Shown here in pieces: positions 14,686 to 22,345 of a DNA stretch of 38,875 nt. Positions within the stretch are counted from its first letter, which is position 1, and every line of letters starts with the position of its first letter. Position numbers and translations under genes: made by a program. Below the pieces are notes generated by a model. That model did no database searches. It saw nothing but the letters and a program-made list of their open reading frames with translations, and was not told the origin of the DNA. The DNA comes from an archaeon (lineage in GTDB: Archaea; Nanobdellota; Nanobdellia; Woesearchaeales; ARS49), in the NCBI GenBank assembly GCA_020051845.1, contig JAGVQG010000061.1, positions 1-38,875 of the forward strand. Reading direction: 5' to 3'.

Positions 14686-16994
14686 ACAACCTCGCATTGG
14701 AAGAAGGGATCGCCTGCCTGGCAGGCGCCGTTCTTGCAGATGTATCCCTGAGGGCAGGGTTTATCAATAGTGATCATGTCGGGGCCGCTGCACGCGGCCT
14801 CCCTTGAAGTGAATGTGTTAGGGCACGTGTCCCAAGTGGTTCCGTATATCCTTTGAGGATTCACCGAGTAATCTGATCTTGCTATGTACGAACTCGTCAA
14901 AGACGTCGGGTCGTTTGAGGCGTCATCGTCGGCACAGGTGAACGTGTAGGCGCATTTTCCATCCTGGCAAGTGTGGAACGGTGGGCAGGATATGGTCGTC
15001 GTGACAAGCTCCTGGTTAGGCACGTCGCACGAGTACTCGATGACAGAAGTGAGGCCTGAGCAAGAGTCGACGTTCGTCGAGACCCTCGCGCTTGTCGCGC
15101 GTAAGTCGAGAGTGGTCGTGCCTTTTGTAGCCAGATCGTTTCCACCGTCGCTGTCAGCGCATATGTATGTGAGCGCGCATTGTCCAGCAACACAACTCTG
15201 GTGCACAGGACAGGACTGCGTCGATGAAGCGATGTTATGGTTGGCGTCGCAGAGGTATTCGATCACCTGCGCTCCGGCGAGAAGAGATGTGCACGAATCA
15301 GTCTGGCTCGCGACAGGATTGTTGTTGTACCTGAGCACGGTGTTTGTCGTGCTCCTTTGGTTGATATTGTTGCCGTCGCTGTCGGTGCAGATGTTGGTGA
15401 AATCGCAATAAGCAGGACTGCCCATGCAAGACTTGTAAGAGCCACAGCCGACGGTACTTGGCGTGGCAGTGATTGGATAAGGAGCTATTGAAGACGCGGA
15501 ATAGATAGGTCCTGCCGCGCTGCAAGAATATTCATTGATGTTCGCCGATCCTAAAGACGGACAGGTGTCGGGTTGCGACACGACGGCAGTTCCTGAGCGG
15601 GAGATGGTGACTGTTCCTGGAGTTGAGATGACGTTCGAACCGTCGTTGTCCGAACAGGTGTAGCTGTACTGGCAGGTGTTGCCTTGGCAGGATTGGCCAG
15701 AACCGCAATAGTTTCCAGGACAGGCTATGGTCCCACCGCAACCATCTGGAGCAGAACTGCAACTGGTCGCGCTGCACTGCGCAGTGGTGGGGGTGCAGCC
15801 GCACAAGTTGGGAACGCTAGGAGTCCCTCCTCCACAAGTCTGTCCTGTTCCGCTGCAAGTCGCAGGTCCGCACGTCACTGTCTGACCGCAATTGCCGATC
15901 GCAGTTTCGCAGTTCTTTCCGATGCACACATTGCTGTTCGGAGTGCATCCGCAGACGTTGGCGACGCCACCGCCGCCACATGTATTGTAGCCGTTGCACC
16001 ATCCGCAATTGATATTGGACCTGCTGTTGTAGCAATTGTCAGTGACCGCATAAGGTAAAGTGTCGCAGTTCTTGCCGATATCCGCGCATAACTGCGCGTC
16101 GGACTTGGGTGTGCATGAAACGCATGTCCCACCATTACAATATCCACCCCATCCACAGTTGTATGTGGTATCACCTGAACAGATCCGTTCATATGCGTTC
16201 TTTGAGTCCACGCAATAATCGTACGTTTGACCCGAAGCCAAACCGTGGATAGGATCCCAGGTGTAACGGTAGCCATAGACCCAAGGGTTGTTGCCGCTGT
16301 CAGAGTCCTGACATGAATAGGGAATGGCATAACATACGCCACTAGAACAATAGTTGCCTGATCCGCAGGAGGCTGAATACGAACCGCCAGCGTTGCCGTA
16401 GGTGTTGCACGTAGCTATGCTCCTTGCGTCGATGTTCGCGCAACCTAGCCATGGGCCAGTGTACTCGCTGCCAGCGGCGTAGCTATTGCCACTGTTCCCA
16501 TCCATGCAGCGAGGATTGCCGCGGTAGAAATGGGCACGCGAGAAGCCGCCGCTCCAGTCAACAACACAGCAACCTTCCACAAGATGACTGTTGAAACAAG
16601 CCGATCCAGCCACTCCCTCCCAAGGCGCACTGTATCCGCACGCGATATATCCATAACCTCTGTTGGTTGCAGGAGGGTTTGCGAAAGAAATCGACTTCGT
16701 AATACCAGACCACCAAGAATCGGGGATTCTGGTCTCTTGAACATAGTAACTGCCTTGCCCGCCAGGACAATTATCATAGTCAGTCTCACCAATGCACTTC
16801 CAACCATCAGGACCAGTGCCGCAAGCGCCTGAGTGGGATATCTTTCTAAATTCGACACTGGACGCAAAATACTTGTCCCACCACATACCAAGGTACTGGT
16901 CATTGTCGTAACATTGGAAATTACAGGTGCAGGTAGCAGCATATGCCGCGGGCACGAGTAAAACAACCAGAATTATGGATATGACGAACCTCAT
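14682..16994 (-). CDS. Large exported Cys-rich repeat protein
   Basis: 770 residues, signal peptide MRFVISIILVVLLVPAAYA. The region after it has no recognised domain but is rich in Trp, Gly and Cys. A CQDSDSGNN unit occurs near residue 226. Next come a CTPKSDAQLC module (about 294) and two shorter CTP...CG modules (346 and 397). Four tandem units of about 75-85 residues begin at about 445, 533, 610 and 685, each opening C(S/T/A)D(N/S/D)D. I associate this C-D-S-D-G-G-N repeat with DPANN surface proteins. The start at 16994 overlaps the upstream stop as ATGA. Being all extracellular and disulfide-rich, it is likely a structural or adhesive partner of the pilins encoded alongside. Confidence 0.75.
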   Translation of the reverse strand: MRFVISIILVVLLVPAAYAATCTCNFQCYDNDQYLGMWWDKYFASSVEFRKISHSGACGTGPDGWKCIGETDYDNCPGGQGSYYVQETRIPDSWWSGITKSISFANPPATNRGYGYIACGYSAPWEGVAGSACFNSHLVEGCCVVDWSGGFSRAHFYRGNPRCMDGNSGNSYAAGSEYTGPWLGCANIDARSIATCNTYGNAGGSYSASCGSGNYCSSGVCYAIPYSCQDSDSGNNPWVYGYRYTWDPIHGLASGQTYDYCVDSKNAYERICSGDTTYNCGWGGYCNGGTCVSCTPKSDAQLCADIGKNCDTLPYAVTDNCYNSRSNINCGWCNGYNTCGGGGVANVCGCTPNSNVCIGKNCETAIGNCGQTVTCGPATCSGTGQTCGGGTPSVPNLCGCTPTTAQCSATSCSSAPDGCGGTIACPGNYCGSGQSCQGNTCQYSYTCSDNDGSNVISTPGTVTISRSGTAVVSQPDTCPSLGSANINEYSCSAAGPIYSASSIAPYPITATPSTVGCGSYKSCMGSPAYCDFTNICTDSDGNNINQRSTTNTVLRYNNNPVASQTDSCTSLLAGAQVIEYLCDANHNIASSTQSCPVHQSCVAGQCALTYICADSDGGNDLATKGTTTLDLRATSARVSTNVDSCSGLTSVIEYSCDVPNQELVTTTISCPPFHTCQDGKCAYTFTCADDDASNDPTSLTSSYIARSDYSVNPQRIYGTTWDTCPNTFTSREAACSGPDMITIDKPCPQGYICKNGACQAGDPFFQCEVV

Positions 16995-17800
16995 GACGCC
17001 CTCAATATACATTCAGGCTTCATGTCATCGGGCAATGACGCGCATAATCCCTTGTTCTTTGAGGTGATCGCCAAGCCAAGATAGCACTGGTTTCTCAAAG
17101 CGCCTGCGCTCTCGCACAATAACGGGTCCTTCCTTATGACTGCATATTGCGCGAGGCAGGGTTCTTTCACATACATGTCGTCATCATCGCAAAGCTTGAT
17201 GTCATTAGACGCGACTGCGGTGTTGACCTTGCAAGAAACAGCCATCGAGGCGTTGAGTGATTCGCAGACGCTGAGGTTTCTCTGATTGATTGCGGCATTA
17301 GTTATGCAATTCTCTAAGTGTTCAGGAGTTGAACTGGCGCAGGAAGCAGGATCGCCACTGGCGCCGGCGACAAGCACCAAACAAAGGTCTTTATTCGACG
17401 TATCATCGCAATATTTTATGTCCTTCTTCGCGATTGCAATGTCCATGAAACAAGCGCTTTTATCGGGAGCGGTAGTGCAGTAGTCGACATCTCCTTCCTT
17501 TAGATGTTGTTTCCTGATGCAGGTGTCTTTGAGTGACTGGTCTTTGTATAGATCACAGCCGATATTCTGTGCGACATACTCATAGCAGATTGCCTTCTGG
17601 AACCTGTCATCAATCTTGTCGCATAATTTTACATCGCTGGAATTGACAGCCAAGTCAGTAAGGCATAATTGAAGCAAAGGACCTTCCTTGCCTTGGCATT
17701 CAATGGGTTGTACAGAATACTGATTATAGAAAATCAAGGCAGTGATCAACAGCAATGCCACTATGATAATCGCTATTGAGACTTTCAACTTGGCTTTCAT
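16991..17800 (-). CDS. Membrane-anchored protein with helical Cys repeats, first gene of the leftward pilus arm
   Basis: 269 residues. One N-terminal membrane helix (VSIAIIIVALLLITALIFYNQY) is followed by an outer domain made almost entirely of repeats of about 25-30 residues. The pattern is roughly LC......(K/E)..C....A.....(D/L)..(L/Y)C; six or more units can be traced. Regular cysteine spacing suggests a disulfide-stapled helical solenoid, a form that binds other proteins. The lipoprotein at 34609-36006 starts with the same repeat. A GGGGAAGG ribosome site precedes the ATG, with a TATA box about 40 bases upstream. First gene of a six-gene ATGA-coupled operon. Confidence 0.78.
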   Translation of the reverse strand: MKAKLKVSIAIIIVALLLITALIFYNQYSVQPIECQGKEGPLLQLCLTDLAVNSSDVKLCDKIDDRFQKAICYEYVAQNIGCDLYKDQSLKDTCIRKQHLKEGDVDYCTTAPDKSACFMDIAIAKKDIKYCDDTSNKDLCLVLVAGASGDPASCASSTPEHLENCITNAAINQRNLSVCESLNASMAVSCKVNTAVASNDIKLCDDDDMYVKEPCLAQYAVIRKDPLLCESAGALRNQCYLGLAITSKNKGLCASLPDDMKPECILRAS

Positions 17801-17834
17801 CCTTCCCCTTTTTCCTTCCTAGCCCTATCCTATG

Positions 17835-17846
17835 GCATATATATAC
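17835..17846 (-). promoter_or_regulatory. TATA box of the leftward six-gene pilus operon
   Basis: Leftward GTATATATATGC about 40 bases upstream of the ATG at 17800. A short leader carries the GGGGAAGG ribosome site. This is the only promoter-like sequence I see for all six overlapping genes down to 10958. Confidence 0.6.
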
Positions 17847-17892
17847 TTTGCTTCTTGAACCTGCTGGGTACCTGTCAGTCGCATCCACGCAA

Positions 17893-17902
17893 TATTTATA
17901 TA
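17893..17902 (+). promoter_or_regulatory. TATA box of the pilin operon
   Basis: TATTTATATA about 60 bases before the ATG at 17957, predicting a leader of about 34 nt that includes the strong GAGGTG ribosome site at 17943-17948. Only about 50 bases separate it from the divergent TATA box, so the two arms could share regulators. Confidence 0.6.
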
Positions 17903-17956
17903 GACCTGTGGGCATCGACCAACTAACAATCATTCCTAAAACGAGGTGTAATACTT

Positions 17957-18451
17957 ATGGCAAAGAAACAACGTTCTGGCCAAGCAGCCATGGAATTCCT
18001 CATGACCTACGGCTGGGCAATACTGGTCGTGCTCGTCGTCATCGGCGCGCTCGCATATTTCGGAGTGCTCAATCCGCAGAGCTTCCTACCAAAGAGATGC
18101 ACGCTATCAGCAGGATTCAGCTGTCCTGACGTGCTGGTGAAGGCTAACGCGGGTAGTCCCACGATCCAGTTGCAGTTCATCAACGGACTTTCAAATCCGA
18201 TTGAATTGCTCACGTTCAAGGTCATAGATACACAACAGAGCGGCGCTCTTCTAAACTGTGGACCGACAGGTGCAGCTCTAGCTTTGACTGCTGGCCAGCA
18301 GACAGAACTTAAAGCTCCACTTTTGACTTGCTTGGGGAGTGCAGTGACCGTAGGTCAGCGTATCAAGGCAACGATATCCTTCCAGTACAAAGACATGGCC
18401 ACGGGCTACACGCATTCGTCAACTGGTGACCTGATAACGGACGTCGAGTGA
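17957..18451 (+). CDS. Type IV pilin with class III signal peptide, probable major pilin
   Basis: 164 residues. MAKKQRSG|QAAMEFLMTYGWAILVVLVVIGALAYF is a textbook archaeal class III prepilin N-terminus: basic leader, cleavage before Gln(+1), Glu(+5), then the polymerising helix. The outer domain contains two cysteine pairs (KRCTL..FSCPD and LLNCG..LTCLG). The gene leads its operon, has the best ribosome-binding site of the three pilin genes and is followed by a T-rich tract that could stop part of the transcription. All this suggests the most abundant subunit. Such proteins assemble into extracellular pili via the ATPase and platform proteins encoded at 22346-25742. Confidence 0.9.
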   Translation: MAKKQRSGQAAMEFLMTYGWAILVVLVVIGALAYFGVLNPQSFLPKRCTLSAGFSCPDVLVKANAGSPTIQLQFINGLSNPIELLTFKVIDTQQSGALLNCGPTGAALALTAGQQTELKAPLLTCLGSAVTVGQRIKATISFQYKDMATGYTHSSTGDLITDVE

Positions 18452-18474
18452 TTATTTTATTTTTTTCTTCTCTT
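18452..18474 (+). terminator. T-rich tract between first and second pilin genes
   Basis: TTATTTTATTTTTTTCTTCTCTT directly after the first pilin stop codon. Archaeal polymerase terminates on such U-rich tracts without a hairpin, so this may attenuate transcription into the next two pilin genes. Confidence 0.5.
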
Positions 18475-18990
18475 ATGTCTAGGATGGCCAGGATGTCAGG
18501 TCTGTCTAGTCTGTCCCGTCGTGGGCAGAGTGGAACAGAGTACATCATCGTCACGGGCTTTGCGCTGTTAGTCCTGACTCCGTTCATCTACCTGCTCTTC
18601 ACCTATTCCCAAGGCTATGAAGCCGAGACGAGCGGCGCGCAAGTGAGCGGCATCGGAAGGGAATTGTTCGCGACAGTGGATAGGGTCTACCATTCAGGAC
18701 CACCAAGCAAACTGACTGTCCAGGTCAGGATGCCTGAAGGGATAACGAACATGACGATCAGGCGCAACTCCGGCGGCACGTGCACGAAGTGCACCGAGCT
18801 CCTGTTCGGAACGCGCATAGGCGGCGAGGTCGTCGTCTCGACAAACATAGACGTCCGCGGCTACAACCCGCCGACACATCCGACAGCGACAGACACGGTC
18901 TACTCATTCAATTCCACATACACCACCGCGGGAACGAAGCGGTTCACGTTGGAGGCCGTAAATGACTACGTCATGCTCGGCATGCAATAA
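18475..18990 (+). CDS. Type IV pilin with class III signal peptide, probable minor pilin
   Basis: 171 residues from the ATG at 18475. The leader ends RRG|QSGTEYIIVTGFALLVLTPFIYLLF, with Gln(+1), Glu(+5) and a helix. ATGs at 18484 and 18493 are also possible starts; none has a clear ribosome site, since a T-rich tract precedes them. The outer domain is about 130 residues with one close cysteine pair (GTCTKCTEL) and two sequons (NMT, NST). The third pilin gene overlaps its end by 29 bases. Position after the attenuator-like tract suggests lower expression. Confidence 0.82.
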   Translation: MSRMARMSGLSSLSRRGQSGTEYIIVTGFALLVLTPFIYLLFTYSQGYEAETSGAQVSGIGRELFATVDRVYHSGPPSKLTVQVRMPEGITNMTIRRNSGGTCTKCTELLFGTRIGGEVVVSTNIDVRGYNPPTHPTATDTVYSFNSTYTTAGTKRFTLEAVNDYVMLGMQ

Positions 18991-19471
18991 AGACGCGCGG
19001 ACGGCACGACCGCGAGTGGGCAATCGCGCCCAGGTCTCTTTCGAGTTCCTGATGCTCTTCGGCTTCCTTTTCATCGTCTTCATCGCGCTCGTCGTCATAC
19101 TGCAGCAGCGCAGCAGCGAGGTCTTCGACCAGAACGTACAGAACTCACAGTTGGCTGTGGGTGATGTCATGGTGAGAGAGATACGTTACGCGTACATCGC
19201 GGGTGATGGCTACACTAGGGACTTCGAGCTGCCAATGAAAGTCAATTCCTGGAACTACACGATGAAAGTCGTGAAATCACTGACAGCGCCGGCAGCGGCT
19301 GTATTGATCGTGTCGGTGAACGCGTCGAGTAATGTGGTACCGAGCACATTCAGCCTGCCGCCGCAGCTGACGCAGACCTGGTGCCTGCCAGCTGCCACGA
19401 CCACGGCGACCATACAGAACATCGGTGGAAGCGTATTGCTATGCATACCCAGGACGCATCAAATGGGTTAA
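18962..19471 (+). CDS. Type IV pilin-like protein with class III signal peptide
   Basis: 169 residues. GNRA|QVSFEFLMLFGFLFIVFIALVVILQQ has Gln(+1) and Glu(+5) before the hydrophobic helix. The leader is unusually long (about 22 residues, with two cysteines). The start at 18962 has a GGAGG site six bases upstream, so it is supported even though it lies inside the preceding gene. The outer domain has Cys residues near its end (QTWCLPA, LLCIP). Third of three linked pilins; likely minor. Confidence 0.8.
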   Translation: MTTSCSACNKDARTARPRVGNRAQVSFEFLMLFGFLFIVFIALVVILQQRSSEVFDQNVQNSQLAVGDVMVREIRYAYIAGDGYTRDFELPMKVNSWNYTMKVVKSLTAPAAAVLIVSVNASSNVVPSTFSLPPQLTQTWCLPAATTTATIQNIGGSVLLCIPRTHQMG

Positions 19472-19507
19472 TCCACCTAACAGGAACCGCGATAATATCA
19501 CCGATTC

Positions 19508-19523
19508 ACCATTCGTGAATGGT
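19508..19523. promoter_or_regulatory. Near-palindrome between pilin genes and the 908-residue gene
   Basis: ACCATTCGTGAATGGT has seven complementary bases on each arm. It could be a regulator site for the downstream promoter at 19551 or a weak hairpin after the pilin operon. No T-run follows, so a terminator is less likely. Confidence 0.3.
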
Positions 19524-19550
19524 TTCAGCATAGGTCAGAGGCAGCACGAC

Positions 19551-19561
19551 ATATTTATATA
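19551..19561 (+). promoter_or_regulatory. TATA box of the pilus assembly genes
   Basis: ATATTTATATA about 55 bases before the ATG at 19610, with an AGAGGA ribosome site at 19599-19604. It gives the motor and platform genes a promoter separate from the pilins. ATTATATAG at 19578 is an alternative nearer element. Confidence 0.5.
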
Positions 19562-19609
19562 CGAACAAGGTCAGAGGATTATATAGTAAAAAAGGGTTAG
19601 AGGAACATA

Positions 19610-22336
19610 ATGCCTGATTTGAGTGGACCGCTTACCACAGGGGTGGATGCGCTAGTCGACCTGGTCAACGAGCGCAGGACAATCTCCTTCCAGGACGCTG
19701 CCAAAAGGCTGCGCGTCCCGGTCTCCACAGTGGAGGCATGGGCGCAGTTCCTTGAGGAAGAAGGGCTTCTAAGCATAAAGTATTCCTTCACCACACCGTA
19801 CATTGTCGCGACAGGCGAGAAGAAGGGTGGAGTGAAAGGCGGTCTGAAGGTCACGATAAAGCAACCGCGAACAGTGGAAAGACCCGAGACAGGGCGACGG
19901 GCAGCGCCTGTCGAATTCGAGGAGCCGACGACAGGTACATCAGCCACAGACTCGCTCCTCGCGCAGGCAAGGGAAGCGCTAAGCCGCGGCGATGTCGCAG
20001 CAGCCAAGTCGATATACGACCGGCTCGAGCAGGATTACAAGGACTTCCCGCACAAGGTCAGGCAGGAACGTGAAGCCCTGATTACGACACTATCCTCATT
20101 GCACGGAGAATACCTGCATAGCGTAAGCAGTTCTGACAAGCAGTCAGAGGATCTCGCAGCCACGGTGCGCGAGCAATTGAGCATCGTCCAGACCAGTTCA
20201 TCAAAGGGCGAGATGGACGAGGCATTGAACGCGTTCACCAAGGCCAACGAAGCTTTCAACAAGATCAGGATCGACTCGGCAGAACTGCGTCTTAGCCTGA
20301 CGCCACTGCTTTCACAGGCGCAGCAGACCATACTCGACGCAGAGCTAGCGAACTCCAGCAAGAGCTGGGAAGGAAAGCTCGCAAGGCTCAATCAGCTGTT
20401 GGATGAGCTCGACAAGGCCATAACCAGCCAGCAGCTCGACCGCGCTTTTGTCCTATACGAGCAGATAGAAGCGGCAAAGAAAGACATACCACCGATCTTC
20501 GAGGAGCGCAAGGTGGAGCTCGAGAACAGGGTTTTGCCTGCATATGAAACGCTCATAAACATGCATGTCCAGATCGCGAGGCGCGAGATGGAACAGAAAC
20601 TCGCGCTGCTCAATAGCGTCGAAAAAAGGATAGACGGCGCTTTGAAGAAAGGCAATCAGAAAGAGGCGCAGCAATACTACGCGTTATCCAAGAAGATATA
20701 CCTCACAGTACCCAATGAATTCTTCGAGAAGAAGGTCGAGGCCCAGAAGAAACTGCTCTCCTACGCGAAGAGGATAAGCGAGATAGAACTGGACGCCACG
20801 CGCGGACAGATAGAATCGAAACTCGCCAAGCTTAGTAGGATGATAGACGACAGCCGCAGCCAGCTCGACCACGGCGACGTTGCCATGGCGCACGACATCT
20901 ACTCGATCGCGGTCGCCGAGTTCGCGGCCATGCCCAAAGGTTTCCTCGAACTAAAGGCGCCTGTGCAGAAGAAACTCATCGACATCTACGCCGCGCTCCT
21001 GCAAGTATCGGACAAGAAAGTCCCGCCAGTGACGGCAGCGCCTGATGGAAAATTCCTCGAGACGCTACGACGCTATCAAACGGCATTCGGCAGACAGGAC
21101 TGGGATGAAGCGGTCAAGGCGTACGACGACATGTCTGCTCTGGGATTCATACCGCAGCAGAACAAGCAGGATTTCCTGCTAGCGATCCAGCAAGTCGACC
21201 TGCTCAAGGACACGGTCTCATTGTCCACTGTCTCGGACAAAGAAAGCCTCAAAGCAATGCTCGTGCAAGTGTACCAGCGCTATTCAGAACTCCGCGCGGA
21301 ACACCCTGATGACAACGCGTTCTACGGACATGTCAAGCAAAGATACCTGGCAGCGCTTGAGACGTTGCAGAGGCCCAGGATCGTGTTGGCGCCGGTGCAG
21401 GAAAGACCCGCGAAGCAAAGAAAGCCGGATCATGCCAAGCGGATCGAGCCGAAAATCGTGCCTGTCGAACCGGTAGTGCCTGTCGAGGAGACGGTCGAAT
21501 ACGTGCCAGTGGGTGCCGAGGCGCAAACAGCCGACAATCATTATGCGGAAGCGATCGCCATCTGGCGCGAGGCGCTCAAGAACAAGCGCTACGATCTCTG
21601 CCTCAAGGCAGCGGAAGTGTTCGCGTCGCTCGGAGACATGCTGCCCGAGCAAGAGGTAGAGGTAGAGACCATCGGCGAGCAGGCAGCGCTGCTGCGCGAC
21701 GCCGAGGATCTTGCGACGTATACTGACTCCAATCTGCTCTCAAACGCGCTTTCCGACCTGTACTCCAATTTCACGCGCATCACCCAGGAACATCCTGGAG
21801 AGAAAGCACTATACCTGCACATCAAGGAACTCTATATCGACGCGAACAAACGCGTCAGCGCGTTACGTCTTGGACAGGAGCGCGTCTCTTTCGAAGACGC
21901 GTCTGAGCAGCAAGCGTCCGAGACCGTCGCGTCAGAAGCGCCTATCTATCGGCAGCCGGCAACCGAACCGCAAAAACTGCTTATGGCCCCAAAGCCTTCT
22001 GGAAGCGAGGACAATTGGGTCGAGGCGATATCGCTCTGGCACGATGCAATCAAGAACGGCAAGTTCGACCTCGCGATAGAGGCAGAGGACATGTTTGATG
22101 AGCTTGGAGAAGTCCCGGAACACCGTGCCTACGAAGTACGCACGATAGGAGAACAGGCAGAATTGCTGCGTGAAGCCCAGGAACTATCGGAGACAAGCGA
22201 CGCCGCGACTCTAAGACCTATGCTCAACAGATTCTACTCCAACTACAACGACATCGTAAGGCAATACCCGAACGAACAGGCGCTATACACATACATCAAA
22301 TCCTTATACTTGGAGGCACTCAAGCGATCAAGCTAA
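19610..22336 (+). CDS. Winged-helix / coiled-coil / helical-repeat protein of a pilus operon, function unknown
   Basis: 908 residues with no signal peptide or membrane helix, so cytoplasmic. Residues 1-70 look like a winged-helix domain (ISFQDAAKRLRVPVSTVEAWAQFLEEEGLLSI). Residues about 110-470 are long Glu/Lys-rich helices with a coiled-coil feel. The C-terminal half has three homologous units of about 105 residues (479-588, 642-752, 801-908). Each has a W..A...(K/G)..(Y/F)D.A motif, then a Y.......E.P.....Y..(I/V)K..Y pattern, reminiscent of TPR-like helical hairpins. The gene ends nine bases before the ATPase gene, so it is likely co-expressed. It may scaffold the cytoplasmic motor; the winged helix could be protein-binding or regulate the divergent promoters. 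Confidence 0.75.
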   Translation: MPDLSGPLTTGVDALVDLVNERRTISFQDAAKRLRVPVSTVEAWAQFLEEEGLLSIKYSFTTPYIVATGEKKGGVKGGLKVTIKQPRTVERPETGRRAAPVEFEEPTTGTSATDSLLAQAREALSRGDVAAAKSIYDRLEQDYKDFPHKVRQEREALITTLSSLHGEYLHSVSSSDKQSEDLAATVREQLSIVQTSSSKGEMDEALNAFTKANEAFNKIRIDSAELRLSLTPLLSQAQQTILDAELANSSKSWEGKLARLNQLLDELDKAITSQQLDRAFVLYEQIEAAKKDIPPIFEERKVELENRVLPAYETLINMHVQIARREMEQKLALLNSVEKRIDGALKKGNQKEAQQYYALSKKIYLTVPNEFFEKKVEAQKKLLSYAKRISEIELDATRGQIESKLAKLSRMIDDSRSQLDHGDVAMAHDIYSIAVAEFAAMPKGFLELKAPVQKKLIDIYAALLQVSDKKVPPVTAAPDGKFLETLRRYQTAFGRQDWDEAVKAYDDMSALGFIPQQNKQDFLLAIQQVDLLKDTVSLSTVSDKESLKAMLVQVYQRYSELRAEHPDDNAFYGHVKQRYLAALETLQRPRIVLAPVQERPAKQRKPDHAKRIEPKIVPVEPVVPVEETVEYVPVGAEAQTADNHYAEAIAIWREALKNKRYDLCLKAAEVFASLGDMLPEQEVEVETIGEQAALLRDAEDLATYTDSNLLSNALSDLYSNFTRITQEHPGEKALYLHIKELYIDANKRVSALRLGQERVSFEDASEQQASETVASEAPIYRQPATEPQKLLMAPKPSGSEDNWVEAISLWHDAIKNGKFDLAIEAEDMFDELGEVPEHRAYEVRTIGEQAELLREAQELSETSDAATLRPMLNRFYSNYNDIVRQYPNEQALYTYIKSLYLEALKRSS

Positions 22337-22345
22337 AGAGGTGAC

